Shown: positions 15,013-25,247 of the stretch, piece after piece
Layout of the letters: every line of letters starts with the position of its first letter
How positions within the stretch are numbered: position 1 is the stretch's first letter
Assembly (NCBI GenBank): GCA_002256485.1
Contig: NNSG01000010.1
Location: 1 to 64,000, forward strand
Source of the DNA: Fidelibacterota bacterium 408169
GTDB lineage: Bacteria; Fidelibacterota; Marinisomatia; Marinisomatales; TCS55
Direction: 5' to 3'
Length of the DNA stretch: 64,000 nucleotides
Program-made: the position numbers and the translations under genes
Notes under the pieces: generated by a model
What the model was told of the DNA's origin: nothing
Seen by the model: only the letters and a program-made list of their open reading frames with translations
Database searches by the model: none

Positions 15013-15894
15013 ATGAAGCGAATCAAACAACCAGCAAAAACAATTTTAGCAGCATATATTGAGCTGTCAAAACCGAATATTATGTCATTAGTGCTTATAA
15101 CTACTGTTTTAGGATATTATTTGGGTGGAAAGGGTATTGATTCGTGGTTTACGTTATTAATAACACTCATTGGTACTGCATTATCATCCGGGGGAGCAGG
15201 AGCATTGAATCATTATTTGGAAAGAGATGCTGACAGCCTTATGAATAGGACAAAAAATCGACCCATACCTGCGGGAATAATTTTACCGAGTAATGCCCTG
15301 ATGTTTGGAATAATCCTTGTTTTATCAGGAACAACCCTCCTTGTATGGAAAGTGAATACGTTAACAGGGTTTTTATCTATTTTAACTGCATTTCTTTATA
15401 TTTTGGTTTATACTCCTATGAAAAAAATTACATGGTTAAATACATCTATTGGTTCTATCCCAGGTGCAATTCCTCCCATGGGCGGTTGGGCAGCAGCTAC
15501 AGGTCATCTAGACTTTAATGCATGGATATTATTTTTTATTATGTTTTTATGGCAGCATCCTCATTTTTATGCAATTGCTTGGATGTGTAAAGAAGATTAT
15601 GCAAGAGCTAATTTTAAGATGCTTCCTGTAATTGAGCCAGATGGGAAAAGAACAATTAGACAGATTTTTTGGCATTTAGGTTTGCTTATTCCAGTTTCGA
15701 TTTTTCCTTATTTATATGGTAGCTCTGGAATAGTGTATTTATTTGGAGTTTTAATTCTTTCTGTTTTATTTTTAATTTCTGCTGTACCAATGGCTCGGGA
15801 AAAAACAAATAACAGTGCAAAACTATTATTAAAATCGTCAGTAATATACCTACCGGGTCTATTGTTTTTGATTGTCTTTGACAAATTAATATGA
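15013..15894 (+). CDS. ctaB: Protoheme IX farnesyltransferase (heme O synthase)
   Basis: 293 residues of the UbiA prenyltransferase superfamily with about nine helices. The first Asp-rich motif is NHYLERDADSLMNRTKNRP and the second region contains YTPMKKITWLNTSIGSIPGA and PPMGGWAA, both specific for CtaB/COX10. It transfers farnesyl to protoheme IX to make heme O. The ATG directly follows the ctaA stop, and the end overlaps the Sco start by four bases (ATGA). Confidence 0.97.
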   Translation: MKRIKQPAKTILAAYIELSKPNIMSLVLITTVLGYYLGGKGIDSWFTLLITLIGTALSSGGAGALNHYLERDADSLMNRTKNRPIPAGIILPSNALMFGIILVLSGTTLLVWKVNTLTGFLSILTAFLYILVYTPMKKITWLNTSIGSIPGAIPPMGGWAAATGHLDFNAWILFFIMFLWQHPHFYAIAWMCKEDYARANFKMLPVIEPDGKRTIRQIFWHLGLLIPVSIFPYLYGSSGIVYLFGVLILSVLFLISAVPMAREKTNNSAKLLLKSSVIYLPGLLFLIVFDKLI

Positions 15895-16466
15895 TTTCCC
15901 AAAAGAATCGATTCATCATATATATTGTTGTCGGAATTGTTATAGCCTATCTTTGGTTTGTAACAAAACCTGAGCCTTTACCCGTTTTGGGGAGCATCCC
16001 GCAATTCAATATGACAGATTCACGTGGTGAATCATTTGGTTATAATGATTTACAGGGAAATATTTGGGTTGCTGATTTTATTTTTACTACATGCGCAGGT
16101 CCATGTCCGATAATGAGTAGTGAGATGGCGGTTGTTCACCAAGAGTTTATTGAAGACGAAAAAATAAAAACTGTTAGCTATACAGTAAATCCGGATTACG
16201 ACACCCCTGAAGTTTTAGCTGAATATGCAGAAACATACAGTGCAAACACGGAACAATGGCATTTTTTAACTGCACCTTATGAAGATATTCAATCAATAAT
16301 TGTTAATGGTTTTAAAATGGGAGATATGGAGGAAATAGTGTTTCATAGTACTCGTTTTGCATTGGTGGATAAAGAAATGAATATTCGCGGTTATTATATT
16401 GGTACTGAAATAGAAGATATAGAAAAATTGAAAAAAGATATAAGACGTCTAAAAAAAGAAACATAA
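15891..16466 (+). CDS. Sco1/SenC copper chaperone for CuA assembly
   Basis: 191 residues with one N-terminal membrane anchor (residues 8-24) and a thioredoxin fold. The copper site is complete: FTTCAGPCP (C-x3-C) and VFHSTRFALVDK (His). Sco proteins deliver copper to, or reduce, the CuA cysteines of subunit II in the periplasm. It overlaps ctaB by ATGA and lies three bases before the DUF420 gene. Confidence 0.95.
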   Translation: MISQKNRFIIYIVVGIVIAYLWFVTKPEPLPVLGSIPQFNMTDSRGESFGYNDLQGNIWVADFIFTTCAGPCPIMSSEMAVVHQEFIEDEKIKTVSYTVNPDYDTPEVLAEYAETYSANTEQWHFLTAPYEDIQSIIVNGFKMGDMEEIVFHSTRFALVDKEMNIRGYYIGTEIEDIEKLKKDIRRLKKET

Positions 16467-16468
16467 TC

Positions 16469-16996
16469 ATGCCAGCTTTCATGGGTGAAGATCGGTTCTG
16501 GCTACGTATCATATATATAGTATCCATTCTGATAATAGCAGCAGTTGCATTTTTAATTCTTGGTCCAAGACCTGAAGGGGGGGGAGGAACTTTAGATGTC
16601 AGTTTTCTACCTACTGTTAATGCTCTTTTAAATGGAGTTACTTTAATCCTTCTGATTACAGGTTATGTTTTTATCCGAAAGAAAAAAAGAGAAAAACATA
16701 AGAAAGTGATGCTTACTGCTTTTGGTACATCTGCTGGGTTTTTAGTGAGCTATGTTATGTATCACTGGTTTAAAAGCGGACCAAAATTATATTCTGGTGA
16801 TTTCACTTCATTTTATTACTTTGTTTTAATTTCACATATTCTACTTGCAATAGTTATAACTCCATTAGCTTTGATTACACTTTACTGTGGTTGGACAGAT
16901 CAACTAACAAAACACCGAAAAATAGCTAAAACAACTATTCTGATATGGCTTTATGTTTCTGTGACTGGTGTGGTAATATATTTAATGCTTTACTAA
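16469..16996 (+). CDS. DUF420 membrane protein, oxidase assembly factor
   Basis: 175 residues, five predicted helices. Conserved His/Tyr-containing segments include SYVMYHWF, YYFVLISHILLAIVITPLALITLY and TKHRKIAKTTILIWLYVSVTGVVIYLML, matching DUF420 (YozB/CtaM family). Members are known to be needed for heme-copper oxidase assembly. It is the last gene of the oxidase and assembly run and converges with the 1511-residue gene, with a one-base gap. Confidence 0.88.
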   Translation: MPAFMGEDRFWLRIIYIVSILIIAAVAFLILGPRPEGGGGTLDVSFLPTVNALLNGVTLILLITGYVFIRKKKREKHKKVMLTAFGTSAGFLVSYVMYHWFKSGPKLYSGDFTSFYYFVLISHILLAIVITPLALITLYCGWTDQLTKHRKIAKTTILIWLYVSVTGVVIYLMLY

Positions 16997-16997
16997 A

Positions 16998-19900
16998 TTA
17001 TAATTCTTTTACATACTCGGAAATTGATTCATCTTCATTAAAACCAAATCGATGAATAAATTCGGTCTCCATTAATCCAACCGTTAGGTAAGTCACACCG
17101 GATTTTTTTACTCGATGTATCATTTCGTTCATTAACAAATCTCCCAAACCGCTTTTTGCAAATTTTTTATGAATTGCAATCTTTTCAAGATGCGCTGTAT
17201 CTTCATCTATTATTTTCCAAAATACACCACCAACCTGTGCTTTATTTGCTGAAAATACTATCAAAAAATCATGATCTTCACCAAATTGAGCTGATAAATC
17301 ATAAGAGAGGAGTAGGTCGTAAAAATTAGCAATCTCCTTTGGCTTAAAAGGTGGCCTTATTGTAAAAATTCTGCCATCATCATTTTTTACATTGATTGCT
17401 AAATCTAACTTTTTTTGTCCGGTGGCTCTCGTGATCAATTCAGCATAATCTGTTGAATCCACATGCTCATAAATTAATCGGGTGAGGAAATAGACATCTT
17501 TTTCTGAACAATTTGGTTCTTTTACCAATGCATGAATATTCATATCTAATTCAGAAGATTCAATCTCGTGATGATGCAGTTGTGAAGAAAGTTCAAATAA
17601 TCTCTGTGCTACAAACGATTTATGGTCTGCAAAACACGTAAGTAAAAAGTATCTGAGTCGAACTTCAGGATGGGAAACATAAATGGTATTCAGTCTATAG
17701 TCATTATACATCTCTTGCAGGATATTACATTGAGATTCGATTGCGGCTTCAGGATTCAAATCCATCCACCTTTGAAATCGAAGTGCAGCGAAAATAACAG
17801 ATTTTGGAATATAACCGTACGCTTCTACTTCAGAAATGTATTCATTTACTTGTGCTTGATTTAATCCATGAATATTTATAGATCCAACTTCATTCGCTAT
17901 TTGATTTAAAATCACTAATCCCTTTTCTTTTCCCACAGCCTGCATAATACATGTAAATAAAATGTCCCAATTGAGCACATGATTTAATCCCCTAAATCTT
18001 TTTTCAGTGTCAATGATTAATTTGCTATATAGTATTGTAATAAAATCCAAATAGGACTTAAAGGGCTCTTGATAAAAAGAGTGAATAATACGAACATTCG
18101 TAACATAATCAAATTCAGATACAACTACATTTTTAATTGATGGTTCAATCAAAGTATATTTAAAATTTGTCATTGCCCAATGGTCGATATATCCTTGTAA
18201 ACCACTCCATCCAAAATGCAGCCAATGCATATCCCAACGGTCACGGAGTTTTGGATTGTTCAATTCCTTTTCATGATGACGTAAATAAGCTTCAACATTC
18301 GCTTTCGTATCGTATTCAGAAATAATAATTCCTGAATTTGGAAAAGAACAGAGATATTCATTCGTAACCTTCATTGACATTAACCCGGTGCTTTTTACAA
18401 TTTGCCAATCACTGATATTTTCTATATCAATTTTTGAGGATTCTGGAAAATGATTTAAAATAAAATTATATGAATTACCATCCTTAAGTGTTGTAAGTAT
18501 TCGATAATGTTGGATCGGTATATTGGTGATCATTGGAGTAATCCAGATCCCTTTTTTAGGTATATTTTCTAAATTGGGTAGTTTATATCCTGTGATGAGA
18601 AATATAGCTTCTTTGACAATGGGATGAGATTGGAATATTTTCAATAAAAAATCTTTTTCCTCATTTGGAATAACCTTATCAAACTCAAGTATATCGGACC
18701 AGGAATATTCAATACCTGTTTCAGGATCAACACTTTGGATATCTACTTCCCCGATCATTTCCTTAAAATGTTTTATTAATGTTGTTATAGAATTGGCAGC
18801 TGTTTGCCCTAATGCATCGACCGATGAAAGTAATTTCCAGCAGGTAAGTTCATGTCTAATATGTTTGTATTGCACAGGATGAATATGGGCTAATTTTAAT
18901 AATTGACTTATGAGCATCCGAATATATGCATGCTCCGAACTCGATAAATCTTCTTGGGTTCTATGAGAGATTAATTCTTTAATTAGTTCATTTACATGTT
19001 TTACATCCAATTGGGTTATGTCAAAATTGAATGAGCGTAGTTTTTTCTCCTTTTGATGTCGTTTGAAAAGGTTTTTTAATTGAGAAATAAATTGGTCTTT
19101 ATATAAATGTGGGATTAAAGTATTGAAAATCAATCTGCTGAATTTCAATTTTGAATCTTCCAACATACTTTTAAGAACTTGAATACCTAATTTTTTCAAT
19201 TCGATGTCTTTTTGAGCAAAAACATGATTAAAATAATTCAAACCATTCTTCTGATTTTGAATAAGTAGCATCGTACCCATATGGATATCTTCTATTTTAA
19301 CTGATTCATTAATATCAGTTTGGATCACTTGGGATTGTAATGGTTGAGAAGATTTACGTAATAGTAATTGCACATCACTTGAATTTTTATATGGAAATAA
19401 TCTAAATAAGACATTTCCAAAAAAGATTGAAAGGTCGTTGTTACCCAACCATAAAACAGGATCCATTAAAATTTTTCCGAGATCTATTTTATTTGAGTTT
19501 ATTTGATATTCAAATTCTCCCAATACTAATGTTTCATTTTGCCATTGACATTTGCATTTAAGTCCGAGTGTATCATTCTTCAAATAGCGACCATTCCAGG
19601 AAATATTTTGTGAAACAATATTCATTGTTTTCAACAACCAGTTTGGAAAAGAAACCACTTTTCCTTTGTATTCAATATTCGTTTGGTTTGGTGCATACAT
19701 AGGCTCAATTATATCAGCCCAATTCTTCAAAATATTCTTACGCTTGAAAGTCCCTTTTTGAGTGAGTTCATCTTTATCAGAGCTGAAATCCCTTGGAATG
19801 ACACCAAAATTAACGATACGTTCAAATGGAGAAAGAAAACCATTTACTGATTGAATCAATGCACTAATGATTGACCTAATTATGGCTGGTTCTCTTGATG

Positions 19901-21533
19901 GAACATGCTTATTCAAATACTCTTCATCGGGATATATTAAAACTGTATTGAAATTCATTTGATCACCAACGAGAAAGGCTGATTTTATAGCATCGAATTC
20001 TGATAACATATTCTCAATCTTCTGTGGTGTTAGAGTTTGTCCCGCTGCATTTTTATATATTTCTTTCTTTCTGTCTTTTATAAAGTAATGACCGTCTTTT
20101 TCCATAAAAATATCCCCGGTATGAAACCATCCGTCAACTGTGCTGGAAATAAGAGGATCACTATAATAATATGAAGATAAATATGGGCCCTTTAATAATA
20201 ATTCACCATCTTCAGAAATTCGTAAATCTATTCCCGGAAGTCTCTGACCTACAGAATCAACAGTATATTTATTTGGGTAAGTCATGGTAATCCCACCCGT
20301 TGCTTCCGTCATTCCGTACCCGCTTAATAATTGTACATCATTATTTTGAAAGAACTGGAAAATATCAGGGTCCAGGTATCCGGCTGCAGATAGCCCCCAT
20401 TTTAAATTTCCGCCTGTAACTTTATTAATCGCTTTGCGCACAATCCGATTTTCATCTAAATGATCCCCAGCTAAAGATTGAATTGCATCATACAACTGTG
20501 TCCAGCGTTTGGGCACACTTATGAAAATGGATGGTTTAATTTTTATAAAGTTTTTTCTTAGAGCATCAAAAGATGAATTTTCCGCGAATGTATAGGAAGC
20601 TCCCCAAAAAATACTGCCTTGCAATTCAAGAAATCGTCCAAATGTGTGATAGAGAGGAAGATAGGATAAAAAAGTATCCTGTGGTCCCAACTTAGTTAGT
20701 GCCAGGGCACGAGCGAACCTCTTTGTAATCATATTATTTTGAGTGAATGTAATACCTTTTGGCTCTCCGGTCGTTCCGGAAGTATACATTATTGTTGCGA
20801 TATCTTCCATGTTAGCGCGTCCAATGCGTTTTAAAACATCTAAAGGATTAGATTTTTTGCCGTTTTCTATAAAAGAATGCCAATCTTTTTCATTTAAATT
20901 GACAATAGTTATCTTGTTGTGATTGTAAATAAGTACATCTTTTAATTCAGCATGGAGTTCTTCGTCGATAAACAAGTGTGTTATACCACTGTGTTTTATA
21001 ATATAATCGATATCTTTTTTATTCGCATTAGCCGGAATGGGAATAATGGGAAAATGAAAAGATAAACAGGTTAAATCTATAATGGCACCACGTAGGCAGT
21101 TTGGAGTAAGAATTCCAATACGCATATTTTCTTGGTGTGGTTTTTCAAATTGAATCAAAGCTCCAGCTGTTTTTGTCAATTCTTCCCAGATTTCTTCATA
21201 GGTATGATTAACAACTTCACCACTTTGAATTTCATGAAATAGGACTTTGTGTTTGTATCTATTTGAACGGTTATAAAATAGATGCCCAAATGAGTATTTA
21301 GATTTAACAATCAGTTTGATTAATAATTCTAACCAATCGTCAACAAGATTATTTTTAAATATGATGGAATTAACATTTGGGAGATGACCAAGATTTAGAA
21401 ATGTATGAATCGTTTTACGTTCAGTTTTTTCTTTAAGAAGTTGCCGTGCAATCAAAAATAATTTATCAACATCAATAACATTCTTTTCTGCTTCAATTAT
21501 TAGATTTTGGATAGCTTGTCTACTCAAATCCAT
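16998..21533 (-). CDS. Giant acyl-CoA synthetase-like / unknown / GNAT fusion protein
   Basis: 1511 residues. Residues about 75-620 form an AMP-binding (ANL) enzyme: TIMYTSGTTGEPKG (phosphate loop), GYGMTEATGGI, DGWFHTGD and KDRKKEIYKNAAGQTLTP, as in long-chain acyl-CoA synthetases. Residues about 640-1380 match no family I recognise. Part is helical and repeat-like (about 790-930), followed by a mixed region with DMHWLHFGWSGLQGYIDHW. Residues about 1395-1511 form a GNAT acetyltransferase (LEKIAIHKKFAKSGLGDLLMNE, then FIHRFGF). No signal peptide, membrane helix or carrier-protein site (DSL/DSI) is seen. I infer acyl activation coupled to acyl transfer, substrate unknown. It is transcribed alone, divergently from the HD-GYP gene. 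Confidence 0.85.
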   Translation of the reverse strand: MDLSRQAIQNLIIEAEKNVIDVDKLFLIARQLLKEKTERKTIHTFLNLGHLPNVNSIIFKNNLVDDWLELLIKLIVKSKYSFGHLFYNRSNRYKHKVLFHEIQSGEVVNHTYEEIWEELTKTAGALIQFEKPHQENMRIGILTPNCLRGAIIDLTCLSFHFPIIPIPANANKKDIDYIIKHSGITHLFIDEELHAELKDVLIYNHNKITIVNLNEKDWHSFIENGKKSNPLDVLKRIGRANMEDIATIMYTSGTTGEPKGITFTQNNMITKRFARALALTKLGPQDTFLSYLPLYHTFGRFLELQGSIFWGASYTFAENSSFDALRKNFIKIKPSIFISVPKRWTQLYDAIQSLAGDHLDENRIVRKAINKVTGGNLKWGLSAAGYLDPDIFQFFQNNDVQLLSGYGMTEATGGITMTYPNKYTVDSVGQRLPGIDLRISEDGELLLKGPYLSSYYYSDPLISSTVDGWFHTGDIFMEKDGHYFIKDRKKEIYKNAAGQTLTPQKIENMLSEFDAIKSAFLVGDQMNFNTVLIYPDEEYLNKHVPSREPAIIRSIISALIQSVNGFLSPFERIVNFGVIPRDFSSDKDELTQKGTFKRKNILKNWADIIEPMYAPNQTNIEYKGKVVSFPNWLLKTMNIVSQNISWNGRYLKNDTLGLKCKCQWQNETLVLGEFEYQINSNKIDLGKILMDPVLWLGNNDLSIFFGNVLFRLFPYKNSSDVQLLLRKSSQPLQSQVIQTDINESVKIEDIHMGTMLLIQNQKNGLNYFNHVFAQKDIELKKLGIQVLKSMLEDSKLKFSRLIFNTLIPHLYKDQFISQLKNLFKRHQKEKKLRSFNFDITQLDVKHVNELIKELISHRTQEDLSSSEHAYIRMLISQLLKLAHIHPVQYKHIRHELTCWKLLSSVDALGQTAANSITTLIKHFKEMIGEVDIQSVDPETGIEYSWSDILEFDKVIPNEEKDFLLKIFQSHPIVKEAIFLITGYKLPNLENIPKKGIWITPMITNIPIQHYRILTTLKDGNSYNFILNHFPESSKIDIENISDWQIVKSTGLMSMKVTNEYLCSFPNSGIIISEYDTKANVEAYLRHHEKELNNPKLRDRWDMHWLHFGWSGLQGYIDHWAMTNFKYTLIEPSIKNVVVSEFDYVTNVRIIHSFYQEPFKSYLDFITILYSKLIIDTEKRFRGLNHVLNWDILFTCIMQAVGKEKGLVILNQIANEVGSINIHGLNQAQVNEYISEVEAYGYIPKSVIFAALRFQRWMDLNPEAAIESQCNILQEMYNDYRLNTIYVSHPEVRLRYFLLTCFADHKSFVAQRLFELSSQLHHHEIESSELDMNIHALVKEPNCSEKDVYFLTRLIYEHVDSTDYAELITRATGQKKLDLAINVKNDDGRIFTIRPPFKPKEIANFYDLLLSYDLSAQFGEDHDFLIVFSANKAQVGGVFWKIIDEDTAHLEKIAIHKKFAKSGLGDLLMNEMIHRVKKSGVTYLTVGLMETEFIHRFGFNEDESISEYVKEL

Positions 21534-21701
21534 ATTGAAAATTACAGTGTTTAGGTTAATTAGTTGGATAGAAATGAAATTAATCTCTTAAAATAATATT
21601 GTTAGATTTTATAATTACTGAAGAAAAAAATATGTATACTATTGAGCATAAAGTTTCAATGACGTAAGTTCACAAAAATTTATTGAAGGAGAGTATTCAT
21701 T

Positions 21702-23405
21702 ATGAGTTCAAAAAACGGAAAACCAAACGGTCAAAGTTTTGATCTCTCAGAAACTGAATTAAAAAAGCTTTTAAAAAAGGTGCCTAGCGGGATACAATCT
21801 TATATTGATCATCTGGAAAAACAGGTCAAGAATCTAGCTGAAATTGGCTTATCCCTTTCCAAGGAAAAGGATATGGATGTTTTGCTGGAGAATATCTTGC
21901 TGGAAGCTAAACGTATAGCCAATGCAGATGGTGGTACGCTGTACATGAAAACAGACGATGATCGCTTAAGGTTCGAAATAATGATGACTGATTCATTGAA
22001 GTTTCATATGGGCGGTACTTCTGGGCAGGACATACCATTTTATCCAGTTAAGCTTTATGAAGATGATGGTGCACCCAATAAACATATGATTTCTGCGTAT
22101 GTTGGATTAACTGGTGAAACAGTCAACATACCGGATGCTTACAAAGCTAAAGGATTTGATTTTTCGGGAACAAAAGCATTTGATGAAAAAACTGGATATC
22201 GGTCCAAATCCTTCTTAACAGTTCCCCTTAAAAACCATGAAGATGAAATAATTGGTGTAGTTCAATTGTTGAATGCAAAAGATAAGAAAACAGATGAATC
22301 GATTCCATTTTCAATTGAAATTCAAGATATTGTTGAAGCCTTATCCAGCCAGGCTGCAGTGGCTATTACAAATAAAAATCTGATTCGCGATCTGGAAATT
22401 CTTTTTGAATCGTTTATCAAATTGATTGCTTCAGCAATTGATGCTAAATCACCTTATACAGGTGGACATTGTGCTCGTGTGCCTGAAATAACCATGATGC
22501 TGGCTGAAGCAATCAATGAATCAGAAAATGAGCACTTCAAAAATATCCATTTTACGGATAAGCAAATGTATGAATTAAAAATTGCTGCATGGCTGCATGA
22601 TTGTGGTAAAGTAACCACACCTGAATATGTTGTGGATAAAGCGACTAAATTAGAAACGATTTACGATCGTGTGCATACAGTTGCAACCAGGTTTGAAGTA
22701 TTGAAAAGAGATCAGGAAATAAAATTCCTAAAACAGCAATTAAAGGTCGAAAAAGATTCATCTCTTTCTGAATTGGAAACAAAAAATGCTTTAAAAGATA
22801 TTCGAAAAAAGTACAGAGAAAAGATAACACAACTGGATGATGATTTGGATTTTATCAAAACAACCAATGTTGGTGGTGAATTCATGTCCGGAGATAAAAA
22901 AGAACAAGTGAAAAAAATTGCCCAGTATCGTTGGAAAGATAATGGTGAGAGTAAAAATTTCTTATCGGATGATGAAGTAAAAAATCTTTGCATTGCCAAA
23001 GGAACTCTCACAGCTGAGGAAAGAAAAATTATCAATGACCATATTGTCCATACAATCGATATGCTCCAACAGCTTCCATATCCAAATCATTTGAAAAATG
23101 TTCCTGAATTCGCCGGTGGACACCATGAAAAATTGGATGGTACGGGTTATCCCATGGGCTTGACGAAAGATGAAATGTCCATCCAAGCAAAAGCAATGGC
23201 TATTGCAGATGTTTTTGAAGCACTTACTGCAAGGGATAGACCCTATAAAGAAGGAAAGGCACTCTCCATGGCCATGCGTATTATGGGCTTTATGAAAAAT
23301 GATGCCCATGTAGATCCATTTTTATTTGAATTGTTCGTCAAAGAAAAAATCTACTTAAAATATGCGGAGAAATATCTGACCAAAGAACAGTTAGATATGG
23401 ATTAA
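21702..23405 (+). CDS. GAF and HD-GYP domain protein, probable cyclic-di-GMP phosphodiesterase
   Basis: 567 residues, no membrane segment. A short N-terminal coiled segment leads to a GAF sensor domain (about 50-230), then HD-GYP (about 240-550). Catalytic motifs are intact: GGHCARVPEI, WLHDCGKVTTPEYVVDKATKLE, NDHIVHTIDML, GGHHEKLDGTGYPMGL and ALTARDRPYKEGKAL. Between the HDxGK and following His motifs is a charged insert of about 90 residues, probably coiled coil (IKFLKQQLKVEKDSSLSELE). HD-GYP proteins hydrolyse c-di-GMP; the GAF domain would sense a small ligand. GGAGAG precedes the ATG. The stretch 21534-21701 upstream is AT-rich and should hold two divergent promoters. Confidence 0.93.
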   Translation: MSSKNGKPNGQSFDLSETELKKLLKKVPSGIQSYIDHLEKQVKNLAEIGLSLSKEKDMDVLLENILLEAKRIANADGGTLYMKTDDDRLRFEIMMTDSLKFHMGGTSGQDIPFYPVKLYEDDGAPNKHMISAYVGLTGETVNIPDAYKAKGFDFSGTKAFDEKTGYRSKSFLTVPLKNHEDEIIGVVQLLNAKDKKTDESIPFSIEIQDIVEALSSQAAVAITNKNLIRDLEILFESFIKLIASAIDAKSPYTGGHCARVPEITMMLAEAINESENEHFKNIHFTDKQMYELKIAAWLHDCGKVTTPEYVVDKATKLETIYDRVHTVATRFEVLKRDQEIKFLKQQLKVEKDSSLSELETKNALKDIRKKYREKITQLDDDLDFIKTTNVGGEFMSGDKKEQVKKIAQYRWKDNGESKNFLSDDEVKNLCIAKGTLTAEERKIINDHIVHTIDMLQQLPYPNHLKNVPEFAGGHHEKLDGTGYPMGLTKDEMSIQAKAMAIADVFEALTARDRPYKEGKALSMAMRIMGFMKNDAHVDPFLFELFVKEKIYLKYAEKYLTKEQLDMD

Positions 23406-23433
23406 TTAACTTCAGTTAAGTTTAACAGATTAT

Positions 23434-25239
23434 ATGACACCTGATATCGCCATAGTCCTGGGTATGATTACCCTTATGATTGTTCTCTTTGTTAAAGAAA
23501 TCTTTCCACTTGATGTAACAGCACTTTTGGTATTAGTCATTTTTCTTGTTATGGGAAATTTAACACTGGAAGAAGCTGTCAGCGGTTTTTCGAATCAAGC
23601 TGTAATCACTATTGCGGTTCTTTTTATTTTGAGCCACGCAATGCAGAAATCCGGAATATTAGAATATGGTGTTGTGCGATTAAATAAATTAACTGACCGT
23701 TCCAAATTGTTAGGGCTGTCTGTTTTTCTAATATCGATTGCATTTGCTTCCGCTTTTGTAAATAATACTGCAATTGTTGCTATCTTCATTCCCTTAACGA
23801 TTCGAATGGCGCAAAAATATAATTTAAGTCCGTCAAAACTACTTATTCCCCTGAGCTATATTGCCATAATTGGTGGAACGCTTACCCTTGTTGGAACATC
23901 CACAAATCTGTTGGTGAATTCAATTTATGTTAATACAACGATGGCTGAACCTTTGGGTATGTTTGAATTTTCCCGATATGGAATATTTATTTTAATTATC
24001 GGGCTATTATATATCATTTTCGCAGTACCATTAATTTTACCTTCACGAACAGTTACAACCAGTTTGACCCAGAGTTATCATATGGGTGGTTATTTAACAG
24101 AATTGAAAGTGTCCGATGAATCTCCCTTGGTTGGACGTACGTTCATTGAACGGGCGATAAATAGAAATTATGATATTACGGTTTTAGATATCATTCGGGA
24201 AGGGAAAGTAATCAGTAAAAATATCCGTAATACAATTATTCACCCCGATGATGTTTTATTTGTTCGTGGTTCATTAGAAAATTTTTTGAGGATGAAAGAG
24301 GTGGAAAAAATTACAATGCTTACGGATGAAAAATTAACCCAGGCAGAATTGATCCACGATAATAATACACTGGTAGAATGTGTTTTAACCAATCAATCAG
24401 ATTTGGCCGGAAAAAGTCTTATGGAAATTAATTTTCGCCGCCGATTTGGCAGTTTCATCCTGGCTATTCGACGAGAAGGAGCCATACTCCGCAGAAAAAT
24501 TGCGCATGTTGTTCTTCAGTCTTTTGATACACTTTTGGTATACGGTCCCAGAGAAAAAATAAAAGAATTATCTGAATCTGGGAATTTTATTGTCTTGGGA
24601 GAAATTGAAGCAACATTGCAGAAACATCGTTTCTGGTGGGTGAGTTTGGTTGTAATAACAAGCGCTGTTTCTTTGGCAGCATTAGGGGTGGTTCCTATTC
24701 TTAAAGGTGCATTGATAGGCTTGATTCTGCTGCTTGTCCTGAAGGTTATTTCAACAAATGAAACCTATCAAGCAATCAATTGGCAAGTGATTATTTTAAT
24801 TGCTGCTTTGATTCCAGTTGGGATAGTTATTCAAAAAAGCGGGACTGCAGATTGGTTAGCGATAGCAATGAATCATGCCATTGAACTATTTGAACCAACT
24901 CTACGCCCTATCGTTATGGTATCATTGATTTATTTGGTAACAATGATTCTTACTGAAATGGTGTCCAATGCTGCCACAGCTATCATAATGACTCCCATCG
25001 CTATTTCTGTCGCTTTTCAATTAGGATTGGATCCAAAGCCATTCATATTGTCAGTATGTTTTGCTGCATCGGCATCATTTATTACACCCATAGGTTATCA
25101 AACTAATCTCATGGTATATGGACCTGGAGGGTATAAATTTTCTGATTATATTAAAGTAGGCTTACCATTAGCAATTTCATTTTGGATCATGGCAACATTT
25201 TTAATCCCTGTGCTATGGCCATTCACTGTAGTTCACTAA
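23434..25239 (+). CDS. DASS/SLC13-type anion transporter with two TrkA-C domains
   Basis: 601 residues. The N-terminal helices include FVNNTAIVAIFIPL, and the C-terminal half has MVSNAATAIIMTPIAI and FITPIGYQTNLMVYGPGGYKFSDYIKVG, paired hairpin motifs of the ArsB/NhaD/DASS superfamily. Between them (about 205-385) are two RCK_C/TrkA-C domains (VSDESPLVGRTFIE and NQSDLAGKSLMEI). Members move sulfate, dicarboxylates or citrate with Na+; the substrate cannot be told here. It follows the HD-GYP gene by 28 bases and precedes the MATE gene. Confidence 0.9.
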   Translation: MTPDIAIVLGMITLMIVLFVKEIFPLDVTALLVLVIFLVMGNLTLEEAVSGFSNQAVITIAVLFILSHAMQKSGILEYGVVRLNKLTDRSKLLGLSVFLISIAFASAFVNNTAIVAIFIPLTIRMAQKYNLSPSKLLIPLSYIAIIGGTLTLVGTSTNLLVNSIYVNTTMAEPLGMFEFSRYGIFILIIGLLYIIFAVPLILPSRTVTTSLTQSYHMGGYLTELKVSDESPLVGRTFIERAINRNYDITVLDIIREGKVISKNIRNTIIHPDDVLFVRGSLENFLRMKEVEKITMLTDEKLTQAELIHDNNTLVECVLTNQSDLAGKSLMEINFRRRFGSFILAIRREGAILRRKIAHVVLQSFDTLLVYGPREKIKELSESGNFIVLGEIEATLQKHRFWWVSLVVITSAVSLAALGVVPILKGALIGLILLLVLKVISTNETYQAINWQVIILIAALIPVGIVIQKSGTADWLAIAMNHAIELFEPTLRPIVMVSLIYLVTMILTEMVSNAATAIIMTPIAISVAFQLGLDPKPFILSVCFAASASFITPIGYQTNLMVYGPGGYKFSDYIKVGLPLAISFWIMATFLIPVLWPFTVVH

Positions 25240-25247
25240 AGAATACA

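Noticed and set aside
16998-21533. Nonribosomal peptide synthetase-like protein
   Set aside because: The ANL domain resembles acyl-CoA synthetases, and no carrier-protein serine motif, condensation domain or thioesterase motif is visible.
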